33,685 nucleotides of DNA from Actinomycetes bacterium (GTDB lineage: Bacteria; Actinomycetota; Acidimicrobiia; Acidimicrobiales; Ilumatobacteraceae). Location: positions 1 to 33,685 of the forward strand of contig BJGB01000005.1 of assembly GCA_014190215.1 (NCBI GenBank), in the 5' to 3' direction. Of this stretch, positions 16,709-23,398 are shown one piece after another (position 1 is the first letter of the stretch; each line of letters begins with the position of its first letter). The position numbers and the translations under genes were made by a program. The notes under the pieces are model-generated. The model was not told where the DNA came from. It saw only the letters and a list, made by a program, of their open reading frames with translations, and did not search any database.

Positions 16709-17238
16709 GGAATAAAAACTTTCTCGCGGTAGAAGCGTAATTCCGCGATGCTTTCATGAACGTCATCAAGGGCACGGTGTTTACCAACCTTGAAGTCGCG
16801 TACATTGTCGCTTCCTGCGTACCAACGTTTGACTAATTCTTTAATGGTGCTGACGTCAACTGAGCGATAGTGCAAGTGATTTTCAATCTCCGGTAAATAT
16901 CGTGCGAGAAATCTTCGATCAGTTCCGATGGAGTTTCCGCACAGAGGAATAGTGCGCGCCTCGGGGACATGAGTCTTAATGAACTCCAAGGTCTGTTGAC
17001 CTGCTTGCTCAAGAGTGACTGTAGATTCGCGGATCAGCGTCAGTAGTCCTGATTTGGTATGCATGTCAACGACGAACTTGTCCATGATGGCGAGAACTTC
17101 ATCAGAATGGTGGATGACAATGTCTGGGCCTTCGGCGATGACGTTGAGTTGATCATCAGTGATGATCGTGGCGATTTCGACGATGACATCCTTTTCAGGG
17201 ATCAGTCCCGTCATTTCCAAGTCCATCCACACAAGCAC
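16705..17238 (-). CDS. orn: Oligoribonuclease (3'-to-5' DEDDh exonuclease)
   Basis: A 177-residue protein that fits Orn in length and motif order: [10 protein letters not shown] with D6 and E8, [11 protein letters not shown] with D107, and [11 protein letters not shown] with H154 and D159. Orn degrades two- to five-nucleotide RNAs, and pGpG from cyclic-di-GMP, to mononucleotides. It is a typical actinobacterial and gammaproteobacterial gene. Start is GTG at 17238, with a second GTG two codons on. It is divergent from dut, with 81 bp between them. Confidence 0.96.
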   Translation of the reverse strand: MLVWMDLEMTGLIPEKDVIVEIATIITDDQLNVIAEGPDIVIHHSDEVLAIMDKFVVDMHTKSGLLTLIRESTVTLEQAGQQTLEFIKTHVPEARTIPLCGNSIGTDRRFLARYLPEIENHLHYRSVDVSTIKELVKRWYAGSDNVRDFKVGKHRALDDVHESIAELRFYREKVFIP

Positions 17239-17293
17239 AACTCAAACGATACGCCATCGCTATGACATTCTATCAATGCTCCATTTTCAAACT

Positions 17294-17303
17294 TTGGCGC
17301 CAA
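17294..17303. promoter_or_regulatory. Perfect 10-bp palindrome in the orn-dut divergent region
   Basis: TTGGCGCCAA is a perfect palindrome 16 bp before the dut start, followed by TATCGT at 17308-17313, which could be a -10 element of a nearly leaderless dut mRNA. The palindrome would then sit over the promoter as an operator. Assignment is positional only. Confidence 0.3.
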
Positions 17304-17319
17304 CGCCTATCGTCTAGGT

Positions 17320-17766
17320 ATGGATGAACCGCAATTGACCGTTTCCGTGGTACGGATTGACAAACAACTTGATCTGCCGGCCTATGCCCATGAGGGGGAT
17401 GCGGGCCTTGATTTGATGGCTCGCGAAGAGGTCAGTATTGCCCCAGCGGGTGGTCGGATATTGATGCCGACGGGTATTTCAGTGGCGATTCCCAGCGGTT
17501 TCGCAGGTTTTGTGCTTCCCCGTAGCGGTTTGGCTCTGAAAAATGGCGTCACAGTTTTAAACAGTCCGGGCCTGATCGATTCTGCTTATCGAGGCGAGAT
17601 CAAAGTGATTTTGGTGAATACTGATCCGCGTAATCCGTACAAAATCATGCGTGGTGATCGGATCGCCCAGTTGGTGATCCAGCCAGTTGCATCAGTGCTG
17701 TGGAACGAAGTGAACTCTCTTGATGGTGCCAATCGTGGTGGCGGATTCGGACATTCGGGTCGCTGA
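17320..17766 (+). CDS. dut: dUTP diphosphatase
   Basis: A 148-residue trimeric-type dUTPase with the five motifs in order: DAGLDL (27-32), PRSGLALK (67-74), NSPGLIDSAYRGEI (81-94, catalytic D87), GDRIAQLVI, and the C-terminal glycine-rich RGGGFGHSGR with the phenylalanine that stacks on uracil. It converts dUTP to dUMP and pyrophosphate, keeping uracil out of DNA and supplying thymidylate synthesis. ATG 17320 has no clear ribosome-binding site. The neighbours orn and cdd-deoC share a nucleotide theme, though they are not one operon. Confidence 0.97.
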   Translation: MDEPQLTVSVVRIDKQLDLPAYAHEGDAGLDLMAREEVSIAPAGGRILMPTGISVAIPSGFAGFVLPRSGLALKNGVTVLNSPGLIDSAYRGEIKVILVNTDPRNPYKIMRGDRIAQLVIQPVASVLWNEVNSLDGANRGGGFGHSGR

Positions 17767-17769
17767 TTT

Positions 17770-18507
17770 TTAAGCGGCGAGGCGCATTTTGGCGATTTCG
17801 GCGATCATGACATCGCGAACCCTTTCACGCAATGCGGGTACATCGTCGAGAGTCATTCCAGTTGTCTCAATGATCTCAAGAACGCGAACTTCGGCTTTGG
17901 CATCGCCCATGCGCCAGTCGCTCTTACGCAACGCGGAACGAGTGCCGTGAACGACGACGGGCAACATCGGTGTTTGGGTGCGAATCGCCAGAATAAATGC
18001 CCCATCTTTAAAGCTACGCATTTCGCCATCGAAACTTCTTGTTCCTTCAGGGAAGATCATCACCGACATTTTTCGCTTGAGCCATTTCTCGCATACGATC
18101 AAAGCTGCTGCGCCACTTGACCGATCACCACGCAGCAAAGAAATATCGCCTGACATTTTCATCATCCAACCCACTAGAGGAATTCGTAAAATTGATTCCT
18201 TGCTGAGATATTTCATTTCCATCTTCAAATGGCTCAGTAGCAACATGTCAACAAAGCTTTCATGGTTAGAAACCATGACATAGGGATTCCGTTTGTTGGT
18301 AGGGAGTTGACCACTTGTTTTGAACTTCCACATCGGATTCAACCACTGGTGCAGAACACATAGGCGGCGAAAGGTGTATCCCGTTGCGTAACGGCCCTTA
18401 TCGAACGGTGTGGTGGCGATCCACACAAGAAAAACGATGGGAGTCCAAATAATGACGATCACTCCGAGGGCGAACCAGCTCCACAAACTCAAAATACTTC
18501 TTTTCAT
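17770..18507 (-). CDS. 1-acyl-sn-glycerol-3-phosphate acyltransferase (PlsC-like)
   Basis: A 245-residue protein with an N-terminal membrane anchor (about residues 8-31) and a PlsC domain. NHESFVD gives the HX4D pair H82 and D87; SLLRGDRSSGA follows; and FPEGTRSFDG is the substrate-binding block. It probably acylates lysophosphatidic acid to phosphatidic acid at the membrane. It is tail-to-tail with dut, four bases apart, and divergent from cdd (44 bp). A second LPLAT protein lies at the left edge of the window. Confidence 0.9.
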   Translation of the reverse strand: MKRSILSLWSWFALGVIVIIWTPIVFLVWIATTPFDKGRYATGYTFRRLCVLHQWLNPMWKFKTSGQLPTNKRNPYVMVSNHESFVDMLLLSHLKMEMKYLSKESILRIPLVGWMMKMSGDISLLRGDRSSGAAALIVCEKWLKRKMSVMIFPEGTRSFDGEMRSFKDGAFILAIRTQTPMLPVVVHGTRSALRKSDWRMGDAKAEVRVLEIIETTGMTLDDVPALRERVRDVMIAEIAKMRLAA

Positions 18508-18551
18508 CAGAGATCATGTTTACACATCCGAACGTGTCATAAGGTTGTCGC

Positions 18552-19001
18552 GTGAGTCAACTTGCGATCAACTTCACTGATATTCCCTCTGAGCACCGAG
18601 TTCGTGAATTATTTCTGGCCGCTCAAGATGTACAGGCACGTGCATATGCCCCGTATTCGCACTTTCTTGTCGGGGCGGCAATTCTGACTCCCACAGGGAA
18701 TACCTATGTTGGCTGCAATGTTGAGAATGCTGCTTACCCAGTGGGGAGTTGCGCAGAGGCTGGGGCCATTGCGGCGATGGTTGCTGGTGGAGATACGGAG
18801 ATCGCTGTTTTGGTGACTATTTGCGATAGTGCTGAGGTCGGAACTTGTTGTGGTGGTTGTCGGCAAAGAGTTCGTGAATTCGCAAAATCGGATACGCCTA
18901 TCTACGCCTGCGGGCCAGATGGGATTCGCGCCGTTTTCACTATGGAACAGTTGTTGCCAACATCTTTCGGACCTGAAAACTTGGTGGGTTTTGTTTCGTG
19001 A
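18552..19001 (+). CDS. cdd: Cytidine deaminase
   Basis: A 149-residue small, tetrameric-type cytidine deaminase. The zinc ligands are C67 in GSCAEAGAI (with catalytic E69) and C100 and C103 in CCGGCRQ; NVENAAYPVG supplies the ribose-binding part. It converts cytidine and deoxycytidine to uridine and deoxyuridine. Start is GTG 18552. Its stop overlaps the deoC start as GTGA, so the pair is a translationally coupled deoxynucleoside salvage/catabolism operon. Confidence 0.96.
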   Translation: MSQLAINFTDIPSEHRVRELFLAAQDVQARAYAPYSHFLVGAAILTPTGNTYVGCNVENAAYPVGSCAEAGAIAAMVAGGDTEIAVLVTICDSAEVGTCCGGCRQRVREFAKSDTPIYACGPDGIRAVFTMEQLLPTSFGPENLVGFVS

Positions 19002-19729
19002 GCGACAGGCGTTTGCTTGCGAAACGAATTTTATCGCTGATTGATCTCACCAATCTCAACGATGGTTGTACTCCTGAGGACATAAAAACTTTATGTGCAC
19101 GGGCGAGCGGTCAGTGGGGTAATACCGCGGCTGTTTGTGTTTGGCCAAGATTTGTTGGACTCTCCAAATCGTTGTTGACCGATTCGCCGATCCAAGTTGC
19201 AACTGTTGTCAACTTTCCTGGTGGTGACGGCAAGGTTGCAGCAACTATCAAGGAAACTGTGGATGCTTTAATCGCTGGCGCTGATGAGATTGATCTTGTA
19301 TTGCCATACTCAGCACTGCAACGCGGTGATGAGTCAACAGTCATTGCGATGTTGTCAGCGATTCGCAACGTAGTGCCTACGCCAAGTCTGTTGAAGATCA
19401 TTCTTGAAACGGGAGAATTGGCTGATCCAATCTTGATTGAACGAGCCGCTCACTTGGCTATTGCCGCCGGCGCGGACTTCATCAAAACATCAACCGGTAA
19501 GACTCGCACCTCAGCCACACCGCAAGCAGTCGCGATTATGCTCACCATCATCCATGCTTCGGGTCGTCTAGTTGGCTTGAAACCATCGGGGGGAATAAGG
19601 ACTGTTGACGATGCCCGTGGGTACCTCCAACTTTCGGATGCCGTGATGGGTTCAGACTGGGCAACACCCCAAACTTTTCGTTTCGGGGCGAGTGGACTGC
19701 TCGATGCCGTTGAGTCTGAACTTGCTTAG
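18998..19729 (+). CDS. deoC: Deoxyribose-phosphate aldolase
   Basis: A 243-residue class I aldolase with the Schiff-base lysine K163 in ADFIKTSTGKT, the second active-site lysine K195 in GLKPSGGIR, and EIDLVLP around residues 97-103. It splits 2-deoxyribose-5-phosphate into acetaldehyde and glyceraldehyde-3-phosphate. The GTG start overlaps the cdd stop. Together with Cdd it would feed deoxynucleosides into central carbon metabolism. A phosphorylase and phosphopentomutase are not in this window. Confidence 0.96.
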   Translation: MSDRRLLAKRILSLIDLTNLNDGCTPEDIKTLCARASGQWGNTAAVCVWPRFVGLSKSLLTDSPIQVATVVNFPGGDGKVAATIKETVDALIAGADEIDLVLPYSALQRGDESTVIAMLSAIRNVVPTPSLLKIILETGELADPILIERAAHLAIAAGADFIKTSTGKTRTSATPQAVAIMLTIIHASGRLVGLKPSGGIRTVDDARGYLQLSDAVMGSDWATPQTFRFGASGLLDAVESELA

Positions 19730-19862
19730 CGGGAAGGCCCGTATCTGAGAACATGTAAAGCGCATCGGCTTCATAGCGGTATGAAATCTTCATATTCCTG
19801 GGATTGGCCTTTTAGCGTTTAGAGTTAATGACTGGAGCGGTCTGGCGACTGAAAGGCTTGTC

Positions 19863-20633
19863 ATGAAAATTGCGGCAATACAACATGACATCGCCTGGTG
19901 CGATCGACAGGCAAACTTCAATCATCTAGCGATGCTGATCGCTCAAGCAGAACTTAATGGAGCCAAACTCGTGTTGTTGGCTGAGACATTTTCCACTGGT
20001 TTTTCTGTTCAAGAAGAGGACTTCCCTGAACCTCAAGGTGGACCGTCCTCTGCGTTCTTAGTTTCGATGGCTATGGAACACGGCATTTGGATCGGGGGAA
20101 CATGTCCCGAAATCCCTGGAGATAGCGATGACGCTCGACCTGCCAACACTTTTGTTTTAGTAAGTCCGCAGGGAGTGGAACATCGTTATCGCAAAATTCA
20201 TCCTTTCACTTATGGTGGCGAAGACCGATTTATTCGTTCTGGTTCGGACTTTGTCACGGTTGATGTTGAGGGATTGCGAGTCACGCTCTTTGTGTGTTAC
20301 GACTTGCGTTTCGCTGACGAATTCTAGAAACTTGCTGAGGTCACTGATGTCTATCTAGTTCCAGCAAATTGGCCAGAGGCTCGACGCACACACTGGTTGA
20401 CTCTGCTCGAGGCACGCGCCATTGAGAATCAGGCGTACGTCGTTGGGTGCAATCGTGTCGGGACTGGTGGATCACTGGTGTACAGCGGCGACAGTCGGAT
20501 CTTTGATCCACTCGGTGAGACTTTGGCAGAAGGAAAATCGGGTGAAGAGTGCATCCTGTACGCCGAGATTACGAGGAATCGAGTCGAGGAAGTGCGGAAC
20601 AAATTTCGATTTTTGCAGGACCGTCGTTCGTAG
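19863..20633 (+). pseudogene. Carbon-nitrogen hydrolase (nitrilase/omega-amidase family) interrupted by an in-frame TAG
   Basis: One reading frame of 257 codons encodes a nitrilase-superfamily protein but has a single TAG at 20325-20327 (codon 155). Before it are all three catalytic residues: E41 in LAETFSTGF, K111 in YRKIHPF and C145 in FVCYDLRF. After it the same frame continues as KLAEVTDVYLVPANWPEAR, then HWLTLLEARAIENQAYVVG, the normal C-terminal half, to a TAG/TAGT end at 20631-20633. The stop lies where relatives commonly have an aromatic or basic residue after FADEF, so TGG to TAG is one simple origin. A 154-residue truncated product would lose the C-terminal dimer and active-site loops. 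Either a recent pseudogene, a sequencing error or, less likely, readthrough. Confidence 0.85.
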
Positions 20634-20636
20634 TCT

Positions 20637-21116
20637 TTAGTGAAGTTTTTTAGCCATCAGGCTGACGATTTTCCCTGGTCTTGTTTCTAGTTGAGCGACC
20701 TCAACGAAACCCTCGCGGGCATGAAATCTCAATGAGCCTTCATTGGGGGGTTGGACATTCACTTCTAGGGTGAACCATGGAGCATCGGTTCGCGATTCAA
20801 CCTCGCGATACAGCAGTTTTCCGATTCCTTGGCCTTGATGGGAACTAGTAATCGCCACGCGATCCAAGTAAATAAAGTCCTCGTAGTTCTCGCAGAAGAA
20901 AAGGTAATTCGGGCTGGCATAGGTTGATTGAGGAGGCAGGAGCATACAAAAGCCAACCAAGTCGCCGTCTACTTCAGCGCCAATAGCAACATTGCACTCA
21001 CCGAAAATCTGCAGCATCGCTTCTCGAGTCTCTTGACCCACTGCGGGAACATTCTCTTCGTTAATAGCCATGATGGCGTCAATATCACTGGGGGCAAGAT
21101 TACGAATTATCGGCAC
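20637..21116 (-). CDS. GNAT-family N-acetyltransferase
   Basis: A 159-residue acetyltransferase. IRNLAPSDIDAIMAINEENVPAV is the N-terminal substrate helix region, LDRVAITSSHQGQGIGKLLY contains the Q-x-x-G-x-G/A acetyl-CoA pyrophosphate loop, and LEVNVQPPNEGSLRFHAREGF is the C-terminal core. Substrate is unknown; the wording resembles predicted GNAT proteins of general metabolism rather than RimI. It is convergent with the broken nitrilase, separated by only 3 bp, and divergent from msrA. Confidence 0.88.
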   Translation of the reverse strand: MPIIRNLAPSDIDAIMAINEENVPAVGQETREAMLQIFGECNVAIGAEVDGDLVGFCMLLPPQSTYASPNYLFFCENYEDFIYLDRVAITSSHQGQGIGKLLYREVESRTDAPWFTLEVNVQPPNEGSLRFHAREGFVEVAQLETRPGKIVSLMAKKLH

Positions 21117-21157
21117 ACAACAAAACTACTTCTCTCACGGGGGCGTAACATCTGTTC

Positions 21158-21808
21158 ATGCTTTTTTCCAAAAGGAACAATGAGATGGTCAGCCCACAAG
21201 ATGCCTTGCCAGGTCGTACCGATCAGACTATGCCAGTACCTGACAAGCATTTTGTTCTTGATGCACCACTACGCGGGCCGTGGCCAACAGGTTGTGAAAC
21301 AGCCGTCTTTGGTATGGGCTGTTTCTGGGGTGCCGAGCGCATCTTTTGGCAGTTGCCTGGTGTCTTTTCAACTGCTGTTGGATATGCGGGTGGGTACACA
21401 CCGAACTGCACCTATGAAGAGAACTGTTCAGGCTTGACAGGTCATGCTGAAGTTTTTTTCGTGATTTACGATCCCACTGTGATCAGTTACGAATCTTTGC
21501 TCAAAGTATTTTGGGAAAATCACAATCCGACTCAAGGTATGCGACAAGGCAATGACATGGGCTCGCAGTATCGCAGTGCGATTTACACCACGTCGCAGTC
21601 CCAGATGGATGCAGCAAAGGCTTCATGCGCTTTGTTTCAAACAAAACTCAATGAGGCTGGGTATGGGACGATCACAACAGAAATAGCCGCGATGGGCGAG
21701 TGGTATTACGGCGAGCCCTATCATCAGCAATATCTCGCAAAAAATCCTAATGGATACTGTGGAATTGGCGGGATGGGTGTCTCCTGCCCGATTGGCACTG
21801 GGGCTTAA
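21158..21808 (+). CDS. msrA: Peptide-methionine (S)-S-oxide reductase
   Basis: A 216-residue MsrA with the catalytic C55 in [10 protein letters not shown], then [23 protein letters not shown], and resolving cysteines in the tail [13 protein letters not shown]. It repairs methionine-S-sulfoxide in proteins using thioredoxin. ATG 21158 is preferred over ATG 21185 because the extended N-terminus beginning MLF and containing DALPGR matches the Streptomyces-type MsrA. Monocistronic, divergent from the GNAT gene. Confidence 0.95.
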   Translation: MLFSKRNNEMVSPQDALPGRTDQTMPVPDKHFVLDAPLRGPWPTGCETAVFGMGCFWGAERIFWQLPGVFSTAVGYAGGYTPNCTYEENCSGLTGHAEVFFVIYDPTVISYESLLKVFWENHNPTQGMRQGNDMGSQYRSAIYTTSQSQMDAAKASCALFQTKLNEAGYGTITTEIAAMGEWYYGEPYHQQYLAKNPNGYCGIGGMGVSCPIGTGA

Positions 21809-21913
21809 CGAGGCTAAGCAGCGACTTCGTTCTGAGTTGTCGGGTGTTGTTCAGTAGTAGGCACGGTTTATTGAACCTGTACAATTTCGGACAAGTTGCT
21901 AAATATCAGAGAA

Positions 21914-21935
21914 GCGATGAAGTGGCGATGAAGTG
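21914..21935. repeat. Two 11-bp tandem direct repeats upstream of livK
   Basis: GCGATGAAGTG occurs twice, head to tail, with no mismatch. It lies 66 bp before the binding-protein start and immediately in front of, or overlapping, the -35 region for the candidate -10 at 21946. This is a good layout for a regulator-binding site, though chance slippage cannot be excluded. Confidence 0.5.
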
Positions 21936-21945
21936 AATGTCTAGA

Positions 21946-21951
21946 TAAAAT
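21946..21951 (+). promoter_or_regulatory. Candidate -10 element of the liv transporter operon
   Basis: TAAAAT, within GATAAAATAAGG, is the best -10-like hexamer in the 190-bp gap between msrA and the binding-protein gene. The matching -35 position (about 21923-21928) is weak and falls inside the tandem repeat, which would fit activator-dependent transcription. The rest of the gap shows no gene. Confidence 0.35.
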
Positions 21952-22000
21952 AAGGCTCACTCGGTTTGAAGTCATCGGACCACATTTTTTGGGGGAAAAT

Positions 22001-23290
22001 ATGAAAGATCAGAATCACGTTCAATTGCGTCGTTTGGGAGGACTTGCTGTCCTGGGCGTTGTCATGGTGTTGGGCGTTGCCTGTGGGGGTAGTGACAGCG
22101 CGAGTACAGAAACTAATGCGCCAGCAACAACTGAAGGCAGCGTTACATCTGATCCAGTAGAAAATGCCAGCAACCGCGATGGGCAAACCATCAAAGTCGG
22201 AGTTGTGAACAATGACTCTTTGCTTCCAGCATTTCGTATCGGTGCGGAGGTAGCAATTGCCGCGATCAATGCCGGGGGCGGAATTAACGGAGCGCAAATC
22301 GAAGTTGTGTCATGCGCTGCGGATGCTTCACCGGAGGGCTCAATTAACTGCGCCAATCAGATGATTGAAGAAAACGTCGCGATCGCGTATACCGCGCTTG
22401 ATCTCGGGTCCGATGCTGCCATCCCTATTTATGATGAAGCGGGAATTCCGTATATCACCACAAATGGTTGGGGGACAGTGCAGGAAAGCAATGCAAACTC
22501 GTTCATTCTTCACGCCGCGTCGAGCGCATCATTTCTTGGACCGTTGAAAACCTTTAAGGATCTCGGCTTGACCAAGGTCGGATACGTGACTGACGTGAAT
22601 TTCGCAGGTACGCCTTACGAGGCAAAACTGAAGAACTACGCAGAGATTTTGGGACTCGAAGTGACTCCCATCTATCTTGATCCTGCCAGTCCTGACTGGA
22701 CAAGCGCGGTGGCCAACTTTAAGTCTCAAGGCATTGAGGCCATTACGGGATTCTTGGGTGAAATCCAATGTATCGGTCTCGTGAGTGCCACCACTGCGGT
22801 CGGCTTTGAAGGAGCAGTTTTCGCCAGTTCGTGCAACCTGTATTTAGATGTTGTACCCGACCTGGCTGTGGGGACCTATAACCAAGCCGACATTTGGACG
22901 ACGTTGGCCTATGACGAAGCTCCAGCCGAGGTACAGGCTCGCCTTGATGAATACAGTGCGAATATGACTGCGGGCGGGCACGAGGCTTTGATCTCAGGAT
23001 TTGCTCACGTTTCTTATGGCGGCTGGATGGAACTGCAAGAAATACTTTCAGCGATCCCCAACGATCAAGAGGTCAACGGTGAGTCTGTGAAAGCCACAAT
23101 CGTGAGCCAAGTATTCCCCGGTTACTTCGGCCCCGATTTGCATTGCGGCGAAGCCCTTTGGGCCGACTCGCCTTCTGCTTGTCACGCTTCGATAGCGGTC
23201 TTCCAAATTGAAAAAGCGGCCGACGGTCGTCTAATTCGCAAACTGTACAGCGACTTCGCAGATAACTCTGCTCTTGTCAATGGCGAATAA
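22001..23290 (+). CDS. ABC transporter substrate-binding lipoprotein (LivK-like, type 1 periplasmic-binding fold)
   Basis: A 429-residue protein. The N-terminus has basic residues, a hydrophobic run and a lipobox LGVAC with C28, followed by an S/T/E-rich linker, so it is an anchored lipoprotein. IKVGVVNNDSLLPAFRIGAEVA and AINAGGGINGAQIEVV are typical of branched-chain amino acid/amide/urea binding proteins. ATG 22001 is chosen over the in-frame TTG 21989 because GGGGG lies just in front. It should capture the ligand for the transporter encoded downstream. It has several cysteines in the mature part (pairs near CGGE, SACH). Ligand could be an amino acid, amide or aromatic acid; not decidable. 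Confidence 0.9.
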   Translation: MKDQNHVQLRRLGGLAVLGVVMVLGVACGGSDSASTETNAPATTEGSVTSDPVENASNRDGQTIKVGVVNNDSLLPAFRIGAEVAIAAINAGGGINGAQIEVVSCAADASPEGSINCANQMIEENVAIAYTALDLGSDAAIPIYDEAGIPYITTNGWGTVQESNANSFILHAASSASFLGPLKTFKDLGLTKVGYVTDVNFAGTPYEAKLKNYAEILGLEVTPIYLDPASPDWTSAVANFKSQGIEAITGFLGEIQCIGLVSATTAVGFEGAVFASSCNLYLDVVPDLAVGTYNQADIWTTLAYDEAPAEVQARLDEYSANMTAGGHEALISGFAHVSYGGWMELQEILSAIPNDQEVNGESVKATIVSQVFPGYFGPDLHCGEALWADSPSACHASIAVFQIEKAADGRLIRKLYSDFADNSALVNGE

Positions 23291-23309
23291 TTGATCTTTC
23301 AATAAGCCG

Positions 23310-23348
23310 GTGTGGGGTGTCTTGAATAATTCTCGAGACACCCCACAC
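23310..23348 (+). terminator. Strong hairpin between livK and the LivHMG fusion
   Basis: GTGTGGGGTGTCT (23310-23322) and AGACACCCCACAC (23336-23348) are perfect 13-bp complements; three further pairs, one a G-T wobble, extend the stem to 16 with a 7-nt loop. Only a short TTTT follows, about 10 bases later, so this is likely a partial terminator or 3'-end stabiliser giving more binding protein than permease. Confidence 0.75.
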
Positions 23349-23398
23349 GACTCATCGGTTTTAATAAAAAAATACTGATGATTAGTTCGGGGTACTAG

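Noticed and set aside
21809-22000. Largest gene-free gap checked for tRNA or small RNA
   Set aside because: No cloverleaf or strong hairpin with a T-run was seen; it is better explained as the liv promoter region.
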